This document shows, one piece after another, positions 36,029 through 45,702 of a DNA stretch of 64,000 nt. Source of the stretch: Eubacterium brachy ATCC 33089 (GTDB taxonomy: Bacteria > Bacillota > Clostridia > Peptostreptococcales > Anaerovoracaceae). The DNA lies in contig KI535270.1 in assembly GCA_000488855.1 (NCBI GenBank), positions 1 to 64,000 of the forward strand, in the 5' to 3' direction. The notes beneath the pieces are model-generated. The model was not told the origin of the DNA. It saw nothing but the letters and a program-made list of their open reading frames with translations, and searched no databases. The position numbers and the translations under genes were made by a program. The stretch's first letter is position 1; each line of letters starts with the position of its first letter.

Positions 36029-36634
36029 TTACTTTGTGTATCCATAATATTTCTCATCATCTGATATTCTTCCATCATTATAGTGTTTTCTGCAAAGAGA
36101 TACATACATGTTATTTCCTCCTACGATGATTTGTTTTCCCTCTTTTACCAACTTACCGTCTTCAACTCTGGCAACCATCGTTGCTTTTCTGCCACACCAA
36201 CAAATCGTCTTTATTTCCTCAATTTTATCAGCGTATACAAGCAAATAATACGATCCCTCAAATAGCTCATTTTTAAAGTCATTTTTTAAGCCGTATACCA
36301 TTACCGGAACATTTAAACTGTCTACAATTTCCACTAATTCTTCCACGTGATGCTTCTTCAAAAATTGACCTTCATCTACAAGTACACAATCTATCGGCTG
36401 TTTCTCATTTTCTCTCATGAAAACTTCCAATATATCCATATCTTCACTTATTGCCACCGCTGTCCTCTGCAACCCTACACGAGAAGCTATAACGCCTTCA
36501 CCATATCTGCTGTCCACCTTTGGAGTCAGACAGAATACTCTCTTTCCTCGTTCTTCATAATTATATGCAACTTTTATCAATTCTATGGATTTCCCTGCGT
36601 TCATCGTGCTGTATTTAAAAAAAAGTTGAGCCAT
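36029..36634 (-). CDS. tdk: Thymidine kinase
   Basis: 201-residue type II thymidine kinase. P-loop STMNAGKS, VDEGQF (Walker B), a zinc ribbon with CWCGRKA and a later C-x-x-H (LCRKHY), and the GGNNMYVS substrate lasso. It makes dTMP from thymidine. Start ATG 36634 with AGGTGA upstream; the extension to 36661 is not needed. It lies downstream of the tRNA array and its terminator. Confidence 0.95.
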   Translation of the reverse strand: MAQLFFKYSTMNAGKSIELIKVAYNYEERGKRVFCLTPKVDSRYGEGVIASRVGLQRTAVAISEDMDILEVFMRENEKQPIDCVLVDEGQFLKKHHVEELVEIVDSLNVPVMVYGLKNDFKNELFEGSYYLLVYADKIEEIKTICWCGRKATMVARVEDGKLVKEGKQIIVGGNNMYVSLCRKHYNDGRISDDEKYYGYTK

Positions 36635-36691
36635 ACTTTCACCTATCCTTTTGCATATCATATGTTGTAATATAACAGCATTTACACCATA

Positions 36692-36722
36692 AAGAAAAAA
36701 ACTCCTCTTTTTTTGAGAAGTT
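36692..36722 (-). terminator. Terminator of the tRNA array
   Basis: AACTTCTC / GAGGAGTT stem with one G-U pair and an A-rich loop (36700-36722), followed on the minus strand by TTTTTTTC. It lies 2 nt past tRNA-Phe CCA. Confidence 0.8.
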
Positions 36723-36724
36723 CA

Positions 36725-36800
<76 letters not shown>

Positions 36801-36821
36801 AAATTTGCAACATTTTGAAAT

Positions 36822-36898
36822 TGGTGGGCCATCAGGGACTTGAACCCCGGACCTGCCGGTTATGAGCCGGACGCTCTGACCAACTGAGCTAATGGCCC
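36822..36898 (-). tRNA. tRNA with CAU anticodon (elongator Met or Ile2)
   Basis: Acceptor GGGCCAT/ATGGCCC, anticodon loop CTCATAA (CAT) and an encoded CCA. It is not an initiator (the initiator's unpaired first base and GGG/CCC anticodon-stem pairs are absent). Whether it is Met or lysidine-modified Ile cannot be settled by eye. Confidence 0.92.
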
Positions 36899-36907
36899 CA
36901 ATAACAA

Positions 36908-36984
36908 TGGTCGGGGTGGCAGGATTTGAACCCGCGACCCACTGGTCCCAAACCAGTTGCGCTACCAAGCTGCGCTACACCCCG
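36908..36984 (-). tRNA. tRNA-Pro (UGG)
   Basis: Acceptor CGGGGTG, anticodon loop TTTGGGA (TGG) and an encoded CCA. Confidence 0.95.
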
Positions 36985-37007
36985 AAACGTAATAATATAT
37001 TTGTATA

Positions 37008-37083
37008 TGGCAGGGGTAGTAGGACTTGAACCCACGGCACACGGTTTTGGAGACCGTTGCTCTACCAACTGAGCTATACCCCT
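37008..37083 (-). tRNA. tRNA-Trp (CCA)
   Basis: Acceptor AGGGGTA, anticodon loop CTCCAAA, G discriminator and an encoded CCA. Confidence 0.95.
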
Positions 37084-37085
37084 AT

Positions 37086-37178
<93 letters not shown>

Positions 37179-37212
37179 AGGCATATTATTTCATTCCCTG
37201 CATTGTTCTATA

Positions 37213-37301
<89 letters not shown>

Positions 37302-37320
37302 ATATGGATTCTGAAAAATT

Positions 37321-37396
37321 TGGTGACCCATCGGAGATTCGAACTCCGGACACCTTGATTAAAAGTCAAGTGCTCTGCCGACTGAGCTAATGGGTC
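37321..37396 (-). tRNA. tRNA-Lys (UUU)
   Basis: Acceptor GACCCAT, anticodon loop CTTTTAA, T-arm GGAGTTCGAATCTCC and an encoded CCA. Confidence 0.95.
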
Positions 37397-37406
37397 ACAT
37401 AAAATT

Positions 37407-37481
37407 TGGCTGGGGTAGCAGGAATCGAACCTGCGCATGACGGAGTCAAAGTCCGGTGCCTTACCGCTTGGCTATACCCCA
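37407..37481 (-). tRNA. tRNA-Gln (UUG)
   Basis: Acceptor TGGGGTA, anticodon loop CTTTGAC (TTG), T-arm CAGGTTCGATTCCTG and an encoded CCA. Confidence 0.95.
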
Positions 37482-37501
37482 TCGCACCCTGTCAAAAATA
37501 A

Positions 37502-37578
37502 TGGTGAGCCCACAGGGATTCGAACCCCGGACACACGGCTTAGAAGGCCGTTGCTCTATCCAACTGAGCTATGGACCC
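37502..37578 (-). tRNA. tRNA-Arg (UCU)
   Basis: Acceptor GGGTCCA with two wobble pairs, anticodon loop CTTCTAA (TCT) and an encoded CCA. The 72-nt spacer on its 5' side is the longest in the array and holds a hairpin. Confidence 0.94.
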
Positions 37579-37607
37579 ACACCTTAGTTTAAACAGCAAT
37601 AATGCTT

Positions 37608-37644
37608 TTGGAGAAACCTTAGCCACTTGGCTAAGGTAACTCTC
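37608..37644 (-). other. tRNA-like hairpin in the tRNA array spacer
   Basis: Minus-strand hairpin ACCTTAGCC-AAGT-GGCTAAGGT inside a GAGA/TCTC clamp, ending TCTCCA. The stem-loop resembles the D-arm of class II or Gln tRNAs. It could be a deleted tRNA remnant or a processing element. Its T-run lies 5' of the stem, so it is not a minus-strand terminator. Confidence 0.4.
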
Positions 37645-37650
37645 AAAAAA

Positions 37651-37724
<74 letters not shown>

Positions 37725-37743
37725 ATATATAAAGGTCTTACCT

Positions 37744-37818
37744 TGGAGCGGAAGACGGGATTCGAACCCGCGACCCTCGCCTTGGCAAGGCGATGCTCTA
37801 CCCCTGAGCCACTTCCGC
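37744..37818 (-). tRNA. tRNA-Gly (GCC)
   Basis: Acceptor GCGGAAG, anticodon loop TTGCCAA, T discriminator and an encoded CCA. Confidence 0.95.
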
Positions 37819-37832
37819 AAAACTATTAAATT

Positions 37833-37917
37833 TGGTGGAGGAGAGTGGATTCGAACCACTGTAGACTCAGTCAACGGATTTACAGTCCGCCCCCTTTAGC
37901 CTCTCGGGCACTCCTCC
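37833..37917 (-). tRNA. tRNA-Tyr (GUA)
   Basis: Class II tRNA with long variable arm, acceptor GGAGGAG, anticodon loop CTGTAAA and an encoded CCA. Confidence 0.95.
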
Positions 37918-37922
37918 GGATT

Positions 37923-37998
37923 TGGAGCTGGCAGAGGGACTTGAACCCCCGACCTGCTGATTACAAATCAGCTGCTCTACCAACTGAGCTATGCCAGC
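37923..37998 (-). tRNA. tRNA-Thr (UGU)
   Basis: Acceptor GCTGGCA, anticodon loop TTTGTAA, T discriminator and an encoded CCA. Confidence 0.95.
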
Positions 37999-38036
37999 AT
38001 AACACATCAATTGAGTGCACGTACTCTTGAAAAAAA

Positions 38037-38113
38037 TGGCGATCCGAATCGGGCTCGAACCGACGACCTCCAGCGTGACAGGCTGGCATTCTAACCAACT
38101 GAACTACCGGACC
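38037..38113 (-). tRNA. tRNA-Asp (GUC)
   Basis: Acceptor GGTCCGG, anticodon loop CTGTCAC, G discriminator and an encoded CCA; very close to the usual Bacillota tRNA-Asp. Confidence 0.95.
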
Positions 38114-38120
38114 GCATGTT

Positions 38121-38196
38121 TGGTGGGCGTAATAGGGCTCGAACCTATGACCCTCTGCTTGTAAGGCAGATGCTCTCCCAGCTGAGCTATACGCCC
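38121..38196 (-). tRNA. tRNA-Val (UAC)
   Basis: Acceptor GGGCGTA, anticodon loop CTTACAA and an encoded CCA. First gene of the array. Confidence 0.95.
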
Positions 38197-38231
38197 AAAC
38201 ATCTCAAATGTATCTCAACAGTACTTTTCAA

Positions 38232-38260
38232 ATTTTACATTATTCACATTTATTTGTCAA
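38232..38260 (-). promoter_or_regulatory. Promoter of the 15-tRNA array
   Basis: Minus-strand TTGACA (38255-38260), 17-bp spacer, TAAAAT (38232-38237). Transcription starts about 30 nt before tRNA-Val. No other such promoter is evident between the tRNAs, so the array is probably one transcript. Confidence 0.8.
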
Positions 38261-38463
38261 TACATTTTCTTATTTTTTATAAAGTTTTTCTCCTTAATCA
38301 GCAAAATTTTAATTCGCACTAAAAACTGCTCAATAGCTTAAATTATCGCAGGTTATCTCTCATGTTTGAATAGCAATAACAACGATAAGCTATGTGGTAA
38401 TAATAGATATTCAACTGCAAAAAAGCATCATATTCTAAACTCATTTTACGCGATTCTTTAGCA

Positions 38464-39105
38464 TTATATCCTTATCACTGCAATTTTTTCCGATACCATT
38501 TCAGCCTTGCCGTTGGTCACTTCAATAATATCCCTATAAACAAGTTCCATATTCTCTCTTTCTGTCAAACACTCAAGAATAATTTTCTCTCCGTAATCTA
38601 TTTTTCCTATTTTAAATCTCCCCGCTTTCTCAAGGTTTTGGATTGACTTTAAAAAATTATAATCAATCCTGTAGGCTCTCACACCAACTTCCTTGACTTC
38701 TGCGATTCCACCAGCTTCCAGTGCCAGCTTAGCACTGCCGGTATAAGCCCGCACAAGCCCTCCCGTTCCTAATTTTATTCCTCCAAAGTACCTTGTTACA
38801 ACCACCACAACATTAGTTATTTCTTCATTTATCAGCATGGAAAGTATCGGAACTCCCGAAGTCCCTTGCGGTTCACCGTCATCGCTTGCCCATTGAACCT
38901 GAAATTTTTTTCCTATAACTATCACAGGTACATTGTGCGTCGCATTTCTATGTTTTTTTCTAATGTTTTTGATAAACTCATCGGCTTCTTCCCGCGTTTC
39001 TACAGGTTTGATGTGTGCTATGAACTTTGATTTATCGATTATTTGCTCCGCAACAGCTTCTTTCTTCACCGTTTTGTATAAAATCATACTTTGATATTCT
39101 CCCAT
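38464..39105 (-). CDS. YigZ/IMPACT family protein
   Basis: 213 residues. N-terminal UPF0029/IMPACT domain ([66 protein letters not shown]) and a C-terminal ferredoxin-like domain. Role uncertain; related to translation regulators. Start 39105 has AGGA 5 nt upstream and overlaps hflX by 74 nt; ATG 39087 is the alternative (56-nt overlap). Confidence 0.88.
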   Translation of the reverse strand: MGEYQSMILYKTVKKEAVAEQIIDKSKFIAHIKPVETREEADEFIKNIRKKHRNATHNVPVIVIGKKFQVQWASDDGEPQGTSGVPILSMLINEEITNVVVVVTRYFGGIKLGTGGLVRAYTGSAKLALEAGGIAEVKEVGVRAYRIDYNFLKSIQNLEKAGRFKIGKIDYGEKIILECLTERENMELVYRDIIEVTNGKAEMVSEKIAVIRI

Positions 39106-40390
39106 AATCTTCCTTTGTAATATTAACTGTCAAAATCGTCCCTTGTTCGGAATACTCCTCTTCCAGAATTTCAGCTCTATCATATATAAACGATAAAACT
39201 CCGCCTTTGTCAAATGGAATTTTAAACTTTGCTCTAATTGAATTTCCAAATATTTTATCCAGTATAATTTCTATCAATTTATCGACATTCTTTCCGCTCA
39301 GTGCAGATGTAACGATGTTATATTTATCCTTATTCACAGGCACATCCCCGAAAATTGATATACCTGTTTCATTTCCCACAGCGTCTGCTTTATTGTATAT
39401 CATAATGCATTCTTTGCTTCCTATACCGATCTCATTTAATATTTGATTTGTCACTTCTTCTTGAAACTCATGATCATCATCCGATACATCAACGACGTGT
39501 AAAATCAAATCTGCAAATTTAACTTCCTCCAATGTGCTTTTAAACGCATCTACTAAGCTGTGAGGAAGCTTGCTGACAAAGCCGACAGTGTCCACTAAAA
39601 TCACATCCTTTTTATTATCTAATCTGATCTTTCTCCGGTACACGTCTAAAGTCGAAAACAACATATTTTCTGAATCCACTTTCTTCAGATTTTCCGTATC
39701 CGCTTTTTCCGATGTAATTTCTAAAATTTTATTCATCAAAGCAGATTTTCCGGCATTTGTATAGCCCACCAATGCAACAATCGGTATTTCATTTTTTTCT
39801 CTTCTGGCACGCTGAACTTTTCTGTTTTTTCTGACCTCCTCCAGCTCTTTTTTTATGTCATCAATTCTCTTTCTTATGTGTCTTTTATCCACCTCCAACT
39901 TTTTTTCTCCCGGTCCTCTGGTGCCTATTCCACCACCTAATCTTGACAGTGACTTGCCGAATCCGAGAAGTCTTGGCATTCTATATTCAAGCTGTGCCAG
40001 CTCAACCTGTAGTTTCCCCTCTTTTGAAGTTGCTCTGGATGCAAATATATCTAAAATTAAAATAGTTCTATCTATAACTCTACACTTTAAAATTTCCTCT
40101 AAGTTTCTAATTTGAATTCCTGACAGTTCATCGTTAAATACGGCTATGTTCGCACCAAGTCTCTCCACGATAATTTTCAATTCTTCCACTTTACCTTTGC
40201 CTACGTATGTACCGACATCGATTTTCTCCAGTTTTTGTGTCAAAACACCTAAAACTTCTCCTCCTGCCGCCTCCGTTAAGCCCTCCAATTCCAGCATAGA
40301 TTTACTTATGGATTCTCTTTTTTCCACTCCGACTAAAATGGCCTTCACATCATCTGTCACTATTTCATTATTTTCATCAAATTTTATCAT
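39032..40390 (-). CDS. hflX: GTPase HflX
   Basis: 452 residues. N-terminal HflX domain ([28 protein letters not shown]), a glycine-rich linker [15 protein letters not shown], and a GTPase domain with [11 protein letters not shown] (G1), VDTVGF (G3) and NKAD (G4). It splits stalled ribosomes after stress. The last ~20 residues ([22 protein letters not shown]) are read in a region shared with yigZ and do not look conserved. Confidence 0.93.
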   Translation of the reverse strand: MIKFDENNEIVTDDVKAILVGVEKRESISKSMLELEGLTEAAGGEVLGVLTQKLEKIDVGTYVGKGKVEELKIIVERLGANIAVFNDELSGIQIRNLEEILKCRVIDRTILILDIFASRATSKEGKLQVELAQLEYRMPRLLGFGKSLSRLGGGIGTRGPGEKKLEVDKRHIRKRIDDIKKELEEVRKNRKVQRARREKNEIPIVALVGYTNAGKSALMNKILEITSEKADTENLKKVDSENMLFSTLDVYRRKIRLDNKKDVILVDTVGFVSKLPHSLVDAFKSTLEEVKFADLILHVVDVSDDDHEFQEEVTNQILNEIGIGSKECIMIYNKADAVGNETGISIFGDVPVNKDKYNIVTSALSGKNVDKLIEIILDKIFGNSIRAKFKIPFDKGGVLSFIYDRAEILEEEYSEQGTILTVNITKEDYGRISKYDFIQNGEERSCCGANNR

Positions 40391-40524
40391 TTTTATCTCT
40401 CTTCTACCAATTCCGGCATTCCAAGTATATTTATAACTTTCTTTTCACACCGCTGATTTTTTTTACAATTCTGAAATTTTTATGCCTATGCCGAATTTAT
40501 ATTTCTAAAAGCCATAACATCTCC

Positions 40525-40570
40525 ATTATACTACAAAATATGCCCTGAATAGAACATCCAGAGCATATTT
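40525..40570 (-). terminator. Terminator after hslU, overlapping a possible hflX promoter
   Basis: AAATATGC-x-CTG paired with CAG-x-GCATATTT (40536-40570), followed on the minus strand by TTTGTAG. The TATAAT at 40525-40530 immediately beyond could start the hflX-yigZ transcript; its -35 (TCTATT) would lie in the terminator stem. Confidence 0.55.
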
Positions 40571-40637
40571 ACACCTCTATCCAACCTCGCGATATAATCA
40601 TTTTTATATTTTGTTCAAGATTTATATTTACCTTGTA

Positions 40638-42071
40638 TCAGAGGATATATTTGTCCAAATCCTCAGGTCCTATTTTTTCTTTAAATTTTTCAACTACATA
40701 TTCTTTATCAATTTCGTAAATGTCTTTTTCAGCAATGCATTCCGGCAAACCGAATGCGATATCCTCTAAAAGTTTCTCTAAAATAGTATGTAGACGTCTT
40801 GCCCCTATATTTTCCCTTTCTTCGTTCATGCGATACGCAAGTTTTCCAATTTCCACTATTGCATCTTCTGTAAAATCCAGTTTAATCCCCTCCGTTTCCA
40901 AAAGCAAAGTCTGCTGTTTGATAATCGCATTTTCCGGAACGGTTAAAATTTTGATAAAGTCTTCTTCTGTCAGATTCTTAAGCTCTACATTTATAGGAAA
41001 CCTTCCCTGCAATTCAGGAATTAAATCCGTCGGCTTTGACACGTGAAAAGCACCTGCACCAATAAAGAGAATATGATCGGTTTTAACCGGTCCGTGTTTT
41101 GTCTGTACCACGCTTCCTTCAACTATCGGTAAAATGTCTCTTTGAACACCTTCACGTGAAACATCTCCGCTTCTGTATGAATTACTTGATGCTATCTTAT
41201 CTATTTCGTCAATGAATATCATTCCGTTCTGCTCCGCATTTGAAATCGCCTCATCAATCACCTGATCCATATCTATCAAATTCTGTGCTTCTTCTTCTCT
41301 TAAAATTTTTCTCGCTTCTTTTACCGTCACAGTTTTCTTTTTAGTCTGCTTTGGCAGAGCGTCACCAAATATGCTGCCTATGGCTATAGTAGCCTCTCCG
41401 GGTAAATTTAACTCATTGTTTTTAGGTGCTGCCGTAACTTCTATTTCTATTACCTGATCTTCTAATTTCCCTGATCTGAGCTGCTCCTTCACCTGCTCTC
41501 TAACCAATGCAGTATCAGTGCTTTTAGCCTCATTCTCTTCCTCAGACTTCAATCTGTTTTCATACTCTTCCTTTTGGCTGACATATCCGCCACCGCCCAA
41601 TAATTTTACAAATGGATTATCCGGTACTTTCTGTGTCTTTTTTTCACTTCCCGGAACTAATGCATCAATTATCTTGTCTTCTACAATAACGTCTGCTATG
41701 TTGTATTTTTCTTCCAGTTTTATCTGTTTTGTCAGTCTTATAGATGCTTCCACCAGATCTCTTATCATTGAGTCAACATCTCTTCCTACGTAGCCGACCT
41801 CTGTAAATTTGGTAGCTTCCACCTTAACAAACGGAGCATCCATCAACTTTGCAATTCTACGTGCAATTTCAGTTTTACCCACTCCTGTAGGTCCCATCAT
41901 CAAAATATTCTTCGGCGTTATTTCCTCTTGTATCTCTTCTGATAAAAGACTTCTTCTATATCTGTTTCTCAAGGCGATTGCAACGGATTTTTTTGCATCA
42001 TCTTGACCTATAATATACTTATCTAGGACGCTTACAATTTCTTTAGGTGTCATATTGTATAATTTTTTCAA
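40638..42071 (-). CDS. hslU: ATP-dependent protease ATPase subunit HslU
   Basis: 477 residues (AAA+ unfoldase). N-terminal MTPKEIVSVLDKYIIGQDDAKKSVAIALRNRYRR, Walker A GPTGVGKTEIAR, an I-domain with low-complexity segments (about 150-250), Walker B IFIDEIDK, and C-terminal sensor 2 ENIGARRLHTILE, ending PEDLDKYIL for docking into HslV. It feeds substrates to the HslV peptidase encoded just upstream. Confidence 0.96.
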   Translation of the reverse strand: MKKLYNMTPKEIVSVLDKYIIGQDDAKKSVAIALRNRYRRSLLSEEIQEEITPKNILMMGPTGVGKTEIARRIAKLMDAPFVKVEATKFTEVGYVGRDVDSMIRDLVEASIRLTKQIKLEEKYNIADVIVEDKIIDALVPGSEKKTQKVPDNPFVKLLGGGGYVSQKEEYENRLKSEEENEAKSTDTALVREQVKEQLRSGKLEDQVIEIEVTAAPKNNELNLPGEATIAIGSIFGDALPKQTKKKTVTVKEARKILREEEAQNLIDMDQVIDEAISNAEQNGMIFIDEIDKIASSNSYRSGDVSREGVQRDILPIVEGSVVQTKHGPVKTDHILFIGAGAFHVSKPTDLIPELQGRFPINVELKNLTEEDFIKILTVPENAIIKQQTLLLETEGIKLDFTEDAIVEIGKLAYRMNEERENIGARRLHTILEKLLEDIAFGLPECIAEKDIYEIDKEYVVEKFKEKIGPEDLDKYIL

Positions 42072-42106
42072 TTCTAATTCCTCCTTATAAACCCAAATGA
42101 AGTCTT

Positions 42107-42643
42107 TTATAATTTCTCAATGGAAATGTGATCATTGGTGTACACGCAAATAGATGCCGCTATCTCCAGCGATTTTCTCACTATGCTTTCCGCATCCATA
42201 TCCGTGTTCTCATACAACGCCTTTGCAGCTGAAAATGCGTAATTTCCACCTGAACCGATGGCCATGAAATTATCATCGGGCTCTATTACTTCTCCAGTCC
42301 CTGAAATTAAAAGCATACTCTCATTATCTATTGCTATCATCAATGCTTCCAGATTTCTCGTCTTGTCTCTTCTCCAGAGTTGTGCAAGTGATATAGCTGC
42401 TCTCTTCAAATTTCCACCGTGTTCTTGCAGCTTTTTTTCAAACTTTTCAATCAGTGAAAAGGCATCCGCTACAGATCCTGCAAATCCTGTCAACACTTTG
42501 CCATCATGTATTTTTCTAACTTTTATAGCACTGTTTTTCATAATGGCAGTTTTTCCCATAGTCACCTGACCGTCTCCGCCTATACAGATGTCATCATCCC
42601 CTCTTTTAACAGCGCAAATCGTAGTTGCATGAAATTCCATCAT
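42107..42643 (-). CDS. hslV: ATP-dependent protease peptidase subunit HslV (ClpQ)
   Basis: 178 residues, proteasome-beta-like fold. FHATTICAVKRG, GGDGQVTMG, KVLTGFAGSVADAF and GSGGNYAFSAAKAL are typical. The nucleophile should be the first Thr of ATTI, so residues before it (MMEFHA) would need removal, unlike E. coli (MTTI); B. subtilis ClpQ has a similar extension but uses an N-terminal Ser, absent here. The start directly follows the topA stop, with AGGAGG upstream. Confidence 0.94.
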   Translation of the reverse strand: MMEFHATTICAVKRGDDDICIGGDGQVTMGKTAIMKNSAIKVRKIHDGKVLTGFAGSVADAFSLIEKFEKKLQEHGGNLKRAAISLAQLWRRDKTRNLEALMIAIDNESMLLISGTGEVIEPDDNFMAIGSGGNYAFSAAKALYENTDMDAESIVRKSLEIAASICVYTNDHISIEKL

Positions 42644-44776
42644 CTATTCCTCCTTTGTTTTCTTATAGTCACATTCTTGATTTGAACAAACAACCCCACT
42701 GAAACGCTTAGTGTTTTTTTCCACCAACATTGAACCGCATTCAGGGCAGCTTTCTCCCGTCGGTTTGTCCCAATAGGACTGGTCACAGTCAGGATATCCG
42801 CTACAACCATAAAACACTTTTCCCCTTCTGCTCTTCTTTTGTATTATCTCATTACCACATTTAGGGCACTTTACACCTATTTCCTTTACAATAGGTTTGG
42901 TGTTCATACATTCCGGATATCCTGAACATGCCAAAAATTCGCCGAATCGTCCCATTTTTTTAGCCATGGGTTTTCCGCAAATTTCACATTTAATATCGGT
43001 TAATTGAACTTCCTCTTCAACTTTTTCTATTTCCCTATCCGCAACTGCAAGTTCCTTTTCAAAATCCTTATAAAAATCTCTTAGAATTGTCTTCCAGTCT
43101 TTTATTTCAACACCAACCTCATCTAACTTTTCTTCCATTTCCGCTGTAAACCTGCTGTCTACTATCTCTTTGAAATACTCGGTCATCATTCGTGTTACAG
43201 TAACTCCCAATTCTGTAGGTAACAGATTTTTCTTTTCTTTTTTAATATATCTTCTATCGGTTAGAGTCGCGACTATCGGTGCATATGTACTAGGTCTACC
43301 TATTCCCAAATCTTCTAAACTCTTCACTAGAGATGCCTCTGTGTACCTGGCGGGAGGTTGTGTGAAACTCTGTTCACTATCTACTTTTTCACAATTTAAC
43401 TTCTGCCCTTGAATCATATCGGGAAGCAACTTATCTTCTTCTTTTTCGATATTATAAACTCGCAAATATCCGTCAAAAATCTGTTTTGAACCTCTTGCTC
43501 TAAAAGTGTATTCGCCGTTTTGGATATCTGCAGATACATTGAAATACCTTGCACTGCTCATTTGACTCGCAATGAATCGACGCCATATGAGAGAATATAA
43601 TCTAAACTGATCTCCTGTTAAAGAGTCTTTGATGCTCTCCGGCGTAAGCTCAACATATGATGGTCTTATCGCTTCGTGAGCATCCTGCGAATCCTTTTTA
43701 TTTCTATTATATATAGTTCCGCCATAATATTCCTCACTAAAGTTTGTTTCAATAAATTCTCTTGCTGCTGACCTGGCTTCTTCTGATACTCTCACTGAAT
43801 CCGTTCTTATGTAAGAAACCAATCCTATTGTTCCCATGCCTCTGATATCAACACCTTCATAAAGCTGTTGTGCTATTTGCATCGTTTTTCTGGTGCCAAA
43901 ATTTATCTTATTTGCACTGTCCTGCTGTAAGCTGCTTGTAGTATACGGAGGATAAGGATTTCTGCTTCTTTCTCTTTCTTCTATTTTATCTACTGTAAAC
44001 TGCCCTTTTTCCAATTCTGAAAGCACTTCATCTGCTTCCGCTTTACATTTTATATCTATTTTTCTATTGTTATACTTGATTAAATTCGCCGGGAATTTTT
44101 TCTTTTCTTTGAAATGTGCAGTTATGTTCCAGTATTCTTCCGGTATGAAATCATCTATATCTTTTTCTCTATCACAGATTAACTTTAAAGCTGCTGATTG
44201 AACTCTTCCTGCACTCAATCCTCTTCTTATTTTTCTCCATAATAATGGACTGATAGAATATCCGACGAGCCTGTCTAGAGTTCTTCTCGCCTGCTGTGCA
44301 TCGACTAGTTCCATATTTATAGTTCTGGGGTTTTTCACTGCACCTTTAATTGCATTTTTCGTTATTTCGTTAAAAACTATTCTGCACGGTTCATCTTTAT
44401 CAATGCCGAGTATATGTGCCAAGTGCCACGATATAGCTTCCCCTTCTCTATCGGGGTCGGTTGCCAGAAATACTTTTTTTGCATTTTTCGCTTCTTTTTT
44501 CAATTCTTTAATAACATCGCCTTTCCCTCTGATGTTAATGTACTGAGGTTCAAAGTCATTTTCTATATCTATCCCTATTTTACTTTTGGGTAAATCTCTA
44601 ACATGACCCACAGATGCAACAACTTTATAATTGCTACCCAAGAATTTTCCTATAGTTTTAGCCTTGGAAGGCGATTCTACAATAACTAAATTTCTCTTCT
44701 TAGTCGCTTTCTTTGTAGATTTTTTAGCTGCTTTTTTCGTTGTAGCGATTGTTTTCCTATTATCTTTTACAGTCAT
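42644..44776 (-). CDS. topA: DNA topoisomerase I
   Basis: 710 residues. A Lys/Thr-rich basic N-terminus is followed by the TOPRIM domain (LVIVESPSKAKTI, ATDPDREGEAI) and the active-site Tyr region (MGTIGLVSYIRTDS). Three C-terminal zinc ribbons begin CEICGKPM, CPKCGNEI and CPECGSML. It relaxes negative supercoils. Start ATG 44776 has GGAG 6 nt upstream. The basic leader of about 25 residues before the TOPRIM is unusual. trmFO and xerC, often downstream of topA, are missing here. Confidence 0.96.
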   Translation of the reverse strand: MTVKDNRKTIATTKKAAKKSTKKATKKRNLVIVESPSKAKTIGKFLGSNYKVVASVGHVRDLPKSKIGIDIENDFEPQYINIRGKGDVIKELKKEAKNAKKVFLATDPDREGEAISWHLAHILGIDKDEPCRIVFNEITKNAIKGAVKNPRTINMELVDAQQARRTLDRLVGYSISPLLWRKIRRGLSAGRVQSAALKLICDREKDIDDFIPEEYWNITAHFKEKKKFPANLIKYNNRKIDIKCKAEADEVLSELEKGQFTVDKIEERERSRNPYPPYTTSSLQQDSANKINFGTRKTMQIAQQLYEGVDIRGMGTIGLVSYIRTDSVRVSEEARSAAREFIETNFSEEYYGGTIYNRNKKDSQDAHEAIRPSYVELTPESIKDSLTGDQFRLYSLIWRRFIASQMSSARYFNVSADIQNGEYTFRARGSKQIFDGYLRVYNIEKEEDKLLPDMIQGQKLNCEKVDSEQSFTQPPARYTEASLVKSLEDLGIGRPSTYAPIVATLTDRRYIKKEKKNLLPTELGVTVTRMMTEYFKEIVDSRFTAEMEEKLDEVGVEIKDWKTILRDFYKDFEKELAVADREIEKVEEEVQLTDIKCEICGKPMAKKMGRFGEFLACSGYPECMNTKPIVKEIGVKCPKCGNEIIQKKSRRGKVFYGCSGYPDCDQSYWDKPTGESCPECGSMLVEKNTKRFSGVVCSNQECDYKKTKEE

Positions 44777-44835
44777 ATTTTTCTCCATTAAAAACGATAC
44801 TACCTACTTAGCAACTGATTATATTCTTTTTTTGT

Positions 44836-45702
44836 TCATTTTGCAACAAAAACTTTTCCAATTGCGGTTTGCAGTAGTCCTTTCATTTCTAAAACAGTGA
44901 TTGTAGAATTAACAGTTCTAACGTCTTTTCCCGTCACATCACAAATATCTGCAACTGTACATTCTCCACTGTTCCTGACTGCATTATATACTATTTTCTC
45001 CAATTCTCCAAGTCCGATAATGTGATTAGTTTCTATATGTTCCGTCACATTTAACGCTTCTAAAATATCTTTCACGACTATTACAGGTGTCGCACCATCC
45101 AGTATCAATTTATTTGTCCCCATGCTCTGCATACTGTTTATATTTCCCGGAACAGCCATGACCTCTCTCGATATTTCCACAGCTCGTTCGGCTGTAATCA
45201 GTGCACCGCTGTTGTTTCCCGCTTCGACTACCACAACTATTTCTGACAATGCGGCAACTATTCTGTTCCTCAATGGGAACGTCCATTTTTGTGGTGCTGT
45301 TCCCATAGGGTATTCACTTATGACAAGTCCCTTGTTTCTGATTTCGTCTTTTAGTCTCCAACTTCTTGCCGGATAACATCTGTCTATTCCGCATCCCAGC
45401 ACAGCTATAGTACTACCAATTTCTTCCAAAGCTGCCATGTGGGCATAAGTATCAATTCCTAACGCCATACCGCTCACGACTGCAATGTTGTGTTGACTGA
45501 CTTTTTTACTTATCGCTTTCGCTGCCCATTGACCGTATTTTGTCGTCGTTCTTGAACCTACTATAGCAACACTTCGTCTTTTAAGCATCTTTATATCACC
45601 TAAGCAAAATAGTCTGTCAGGTGGATCGTTTAAATCCAGTAACTTTTTCGGATATTCTTCATCGTCTATTGAAATTTCCGTATAAATCTCATTTTTCTTC
45701 AT
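44836..45702 (-). CDS. dprA: DNA-processing protein DprA
   Basis: 288 residues. Rossmann-like core with VAIVGSRTTTKYGQWAAKAI, SGMALGIDTYAHMAAL, GSTIAVLGCGIDRCYPA and NRIVAALSEIVVVVEAGNNSGALITAERA. A C-terminal winged-helix segment follows. DprA loads RecA on incoming single-stranded DNA. It is short at the N-terminus, lacking most of a SAM domain. comM-like lies upstream and topA downstream. Confidence 0.93.
   Translation of the reverse strand: MKKNEIYTEISIDDEEYPKKLLDLNDPPDRLFCLGDIKMLKRRSVAIVGSRTTTKYGQWAAKAISKKVSQHNIAVVSGMALGIDTYAHMAALEEIGSTIAVLGCGIDRCYPARSWRLKDEIRNKGLVISEYPMGTAPQKWTFPLRNRIVAALSEIVVVVEAGNNSGALITAERAVEISREVMAVPGNINSMQSMGTNKLILDGATPVIVVKDILEALNVTEHIETNHIIGLGELEKIVYNAVRNSGECTVADICDVTGKDVRTVNSTITVLEMKGLLQTAIGKVFVAK

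Noticed and set aside
37608-37650. Rho-independent terminator inside the tRNA array
   Set aside because: On the minus strand the T-run precedes rather than follows the hairpin, and tRNAs continue downstream.
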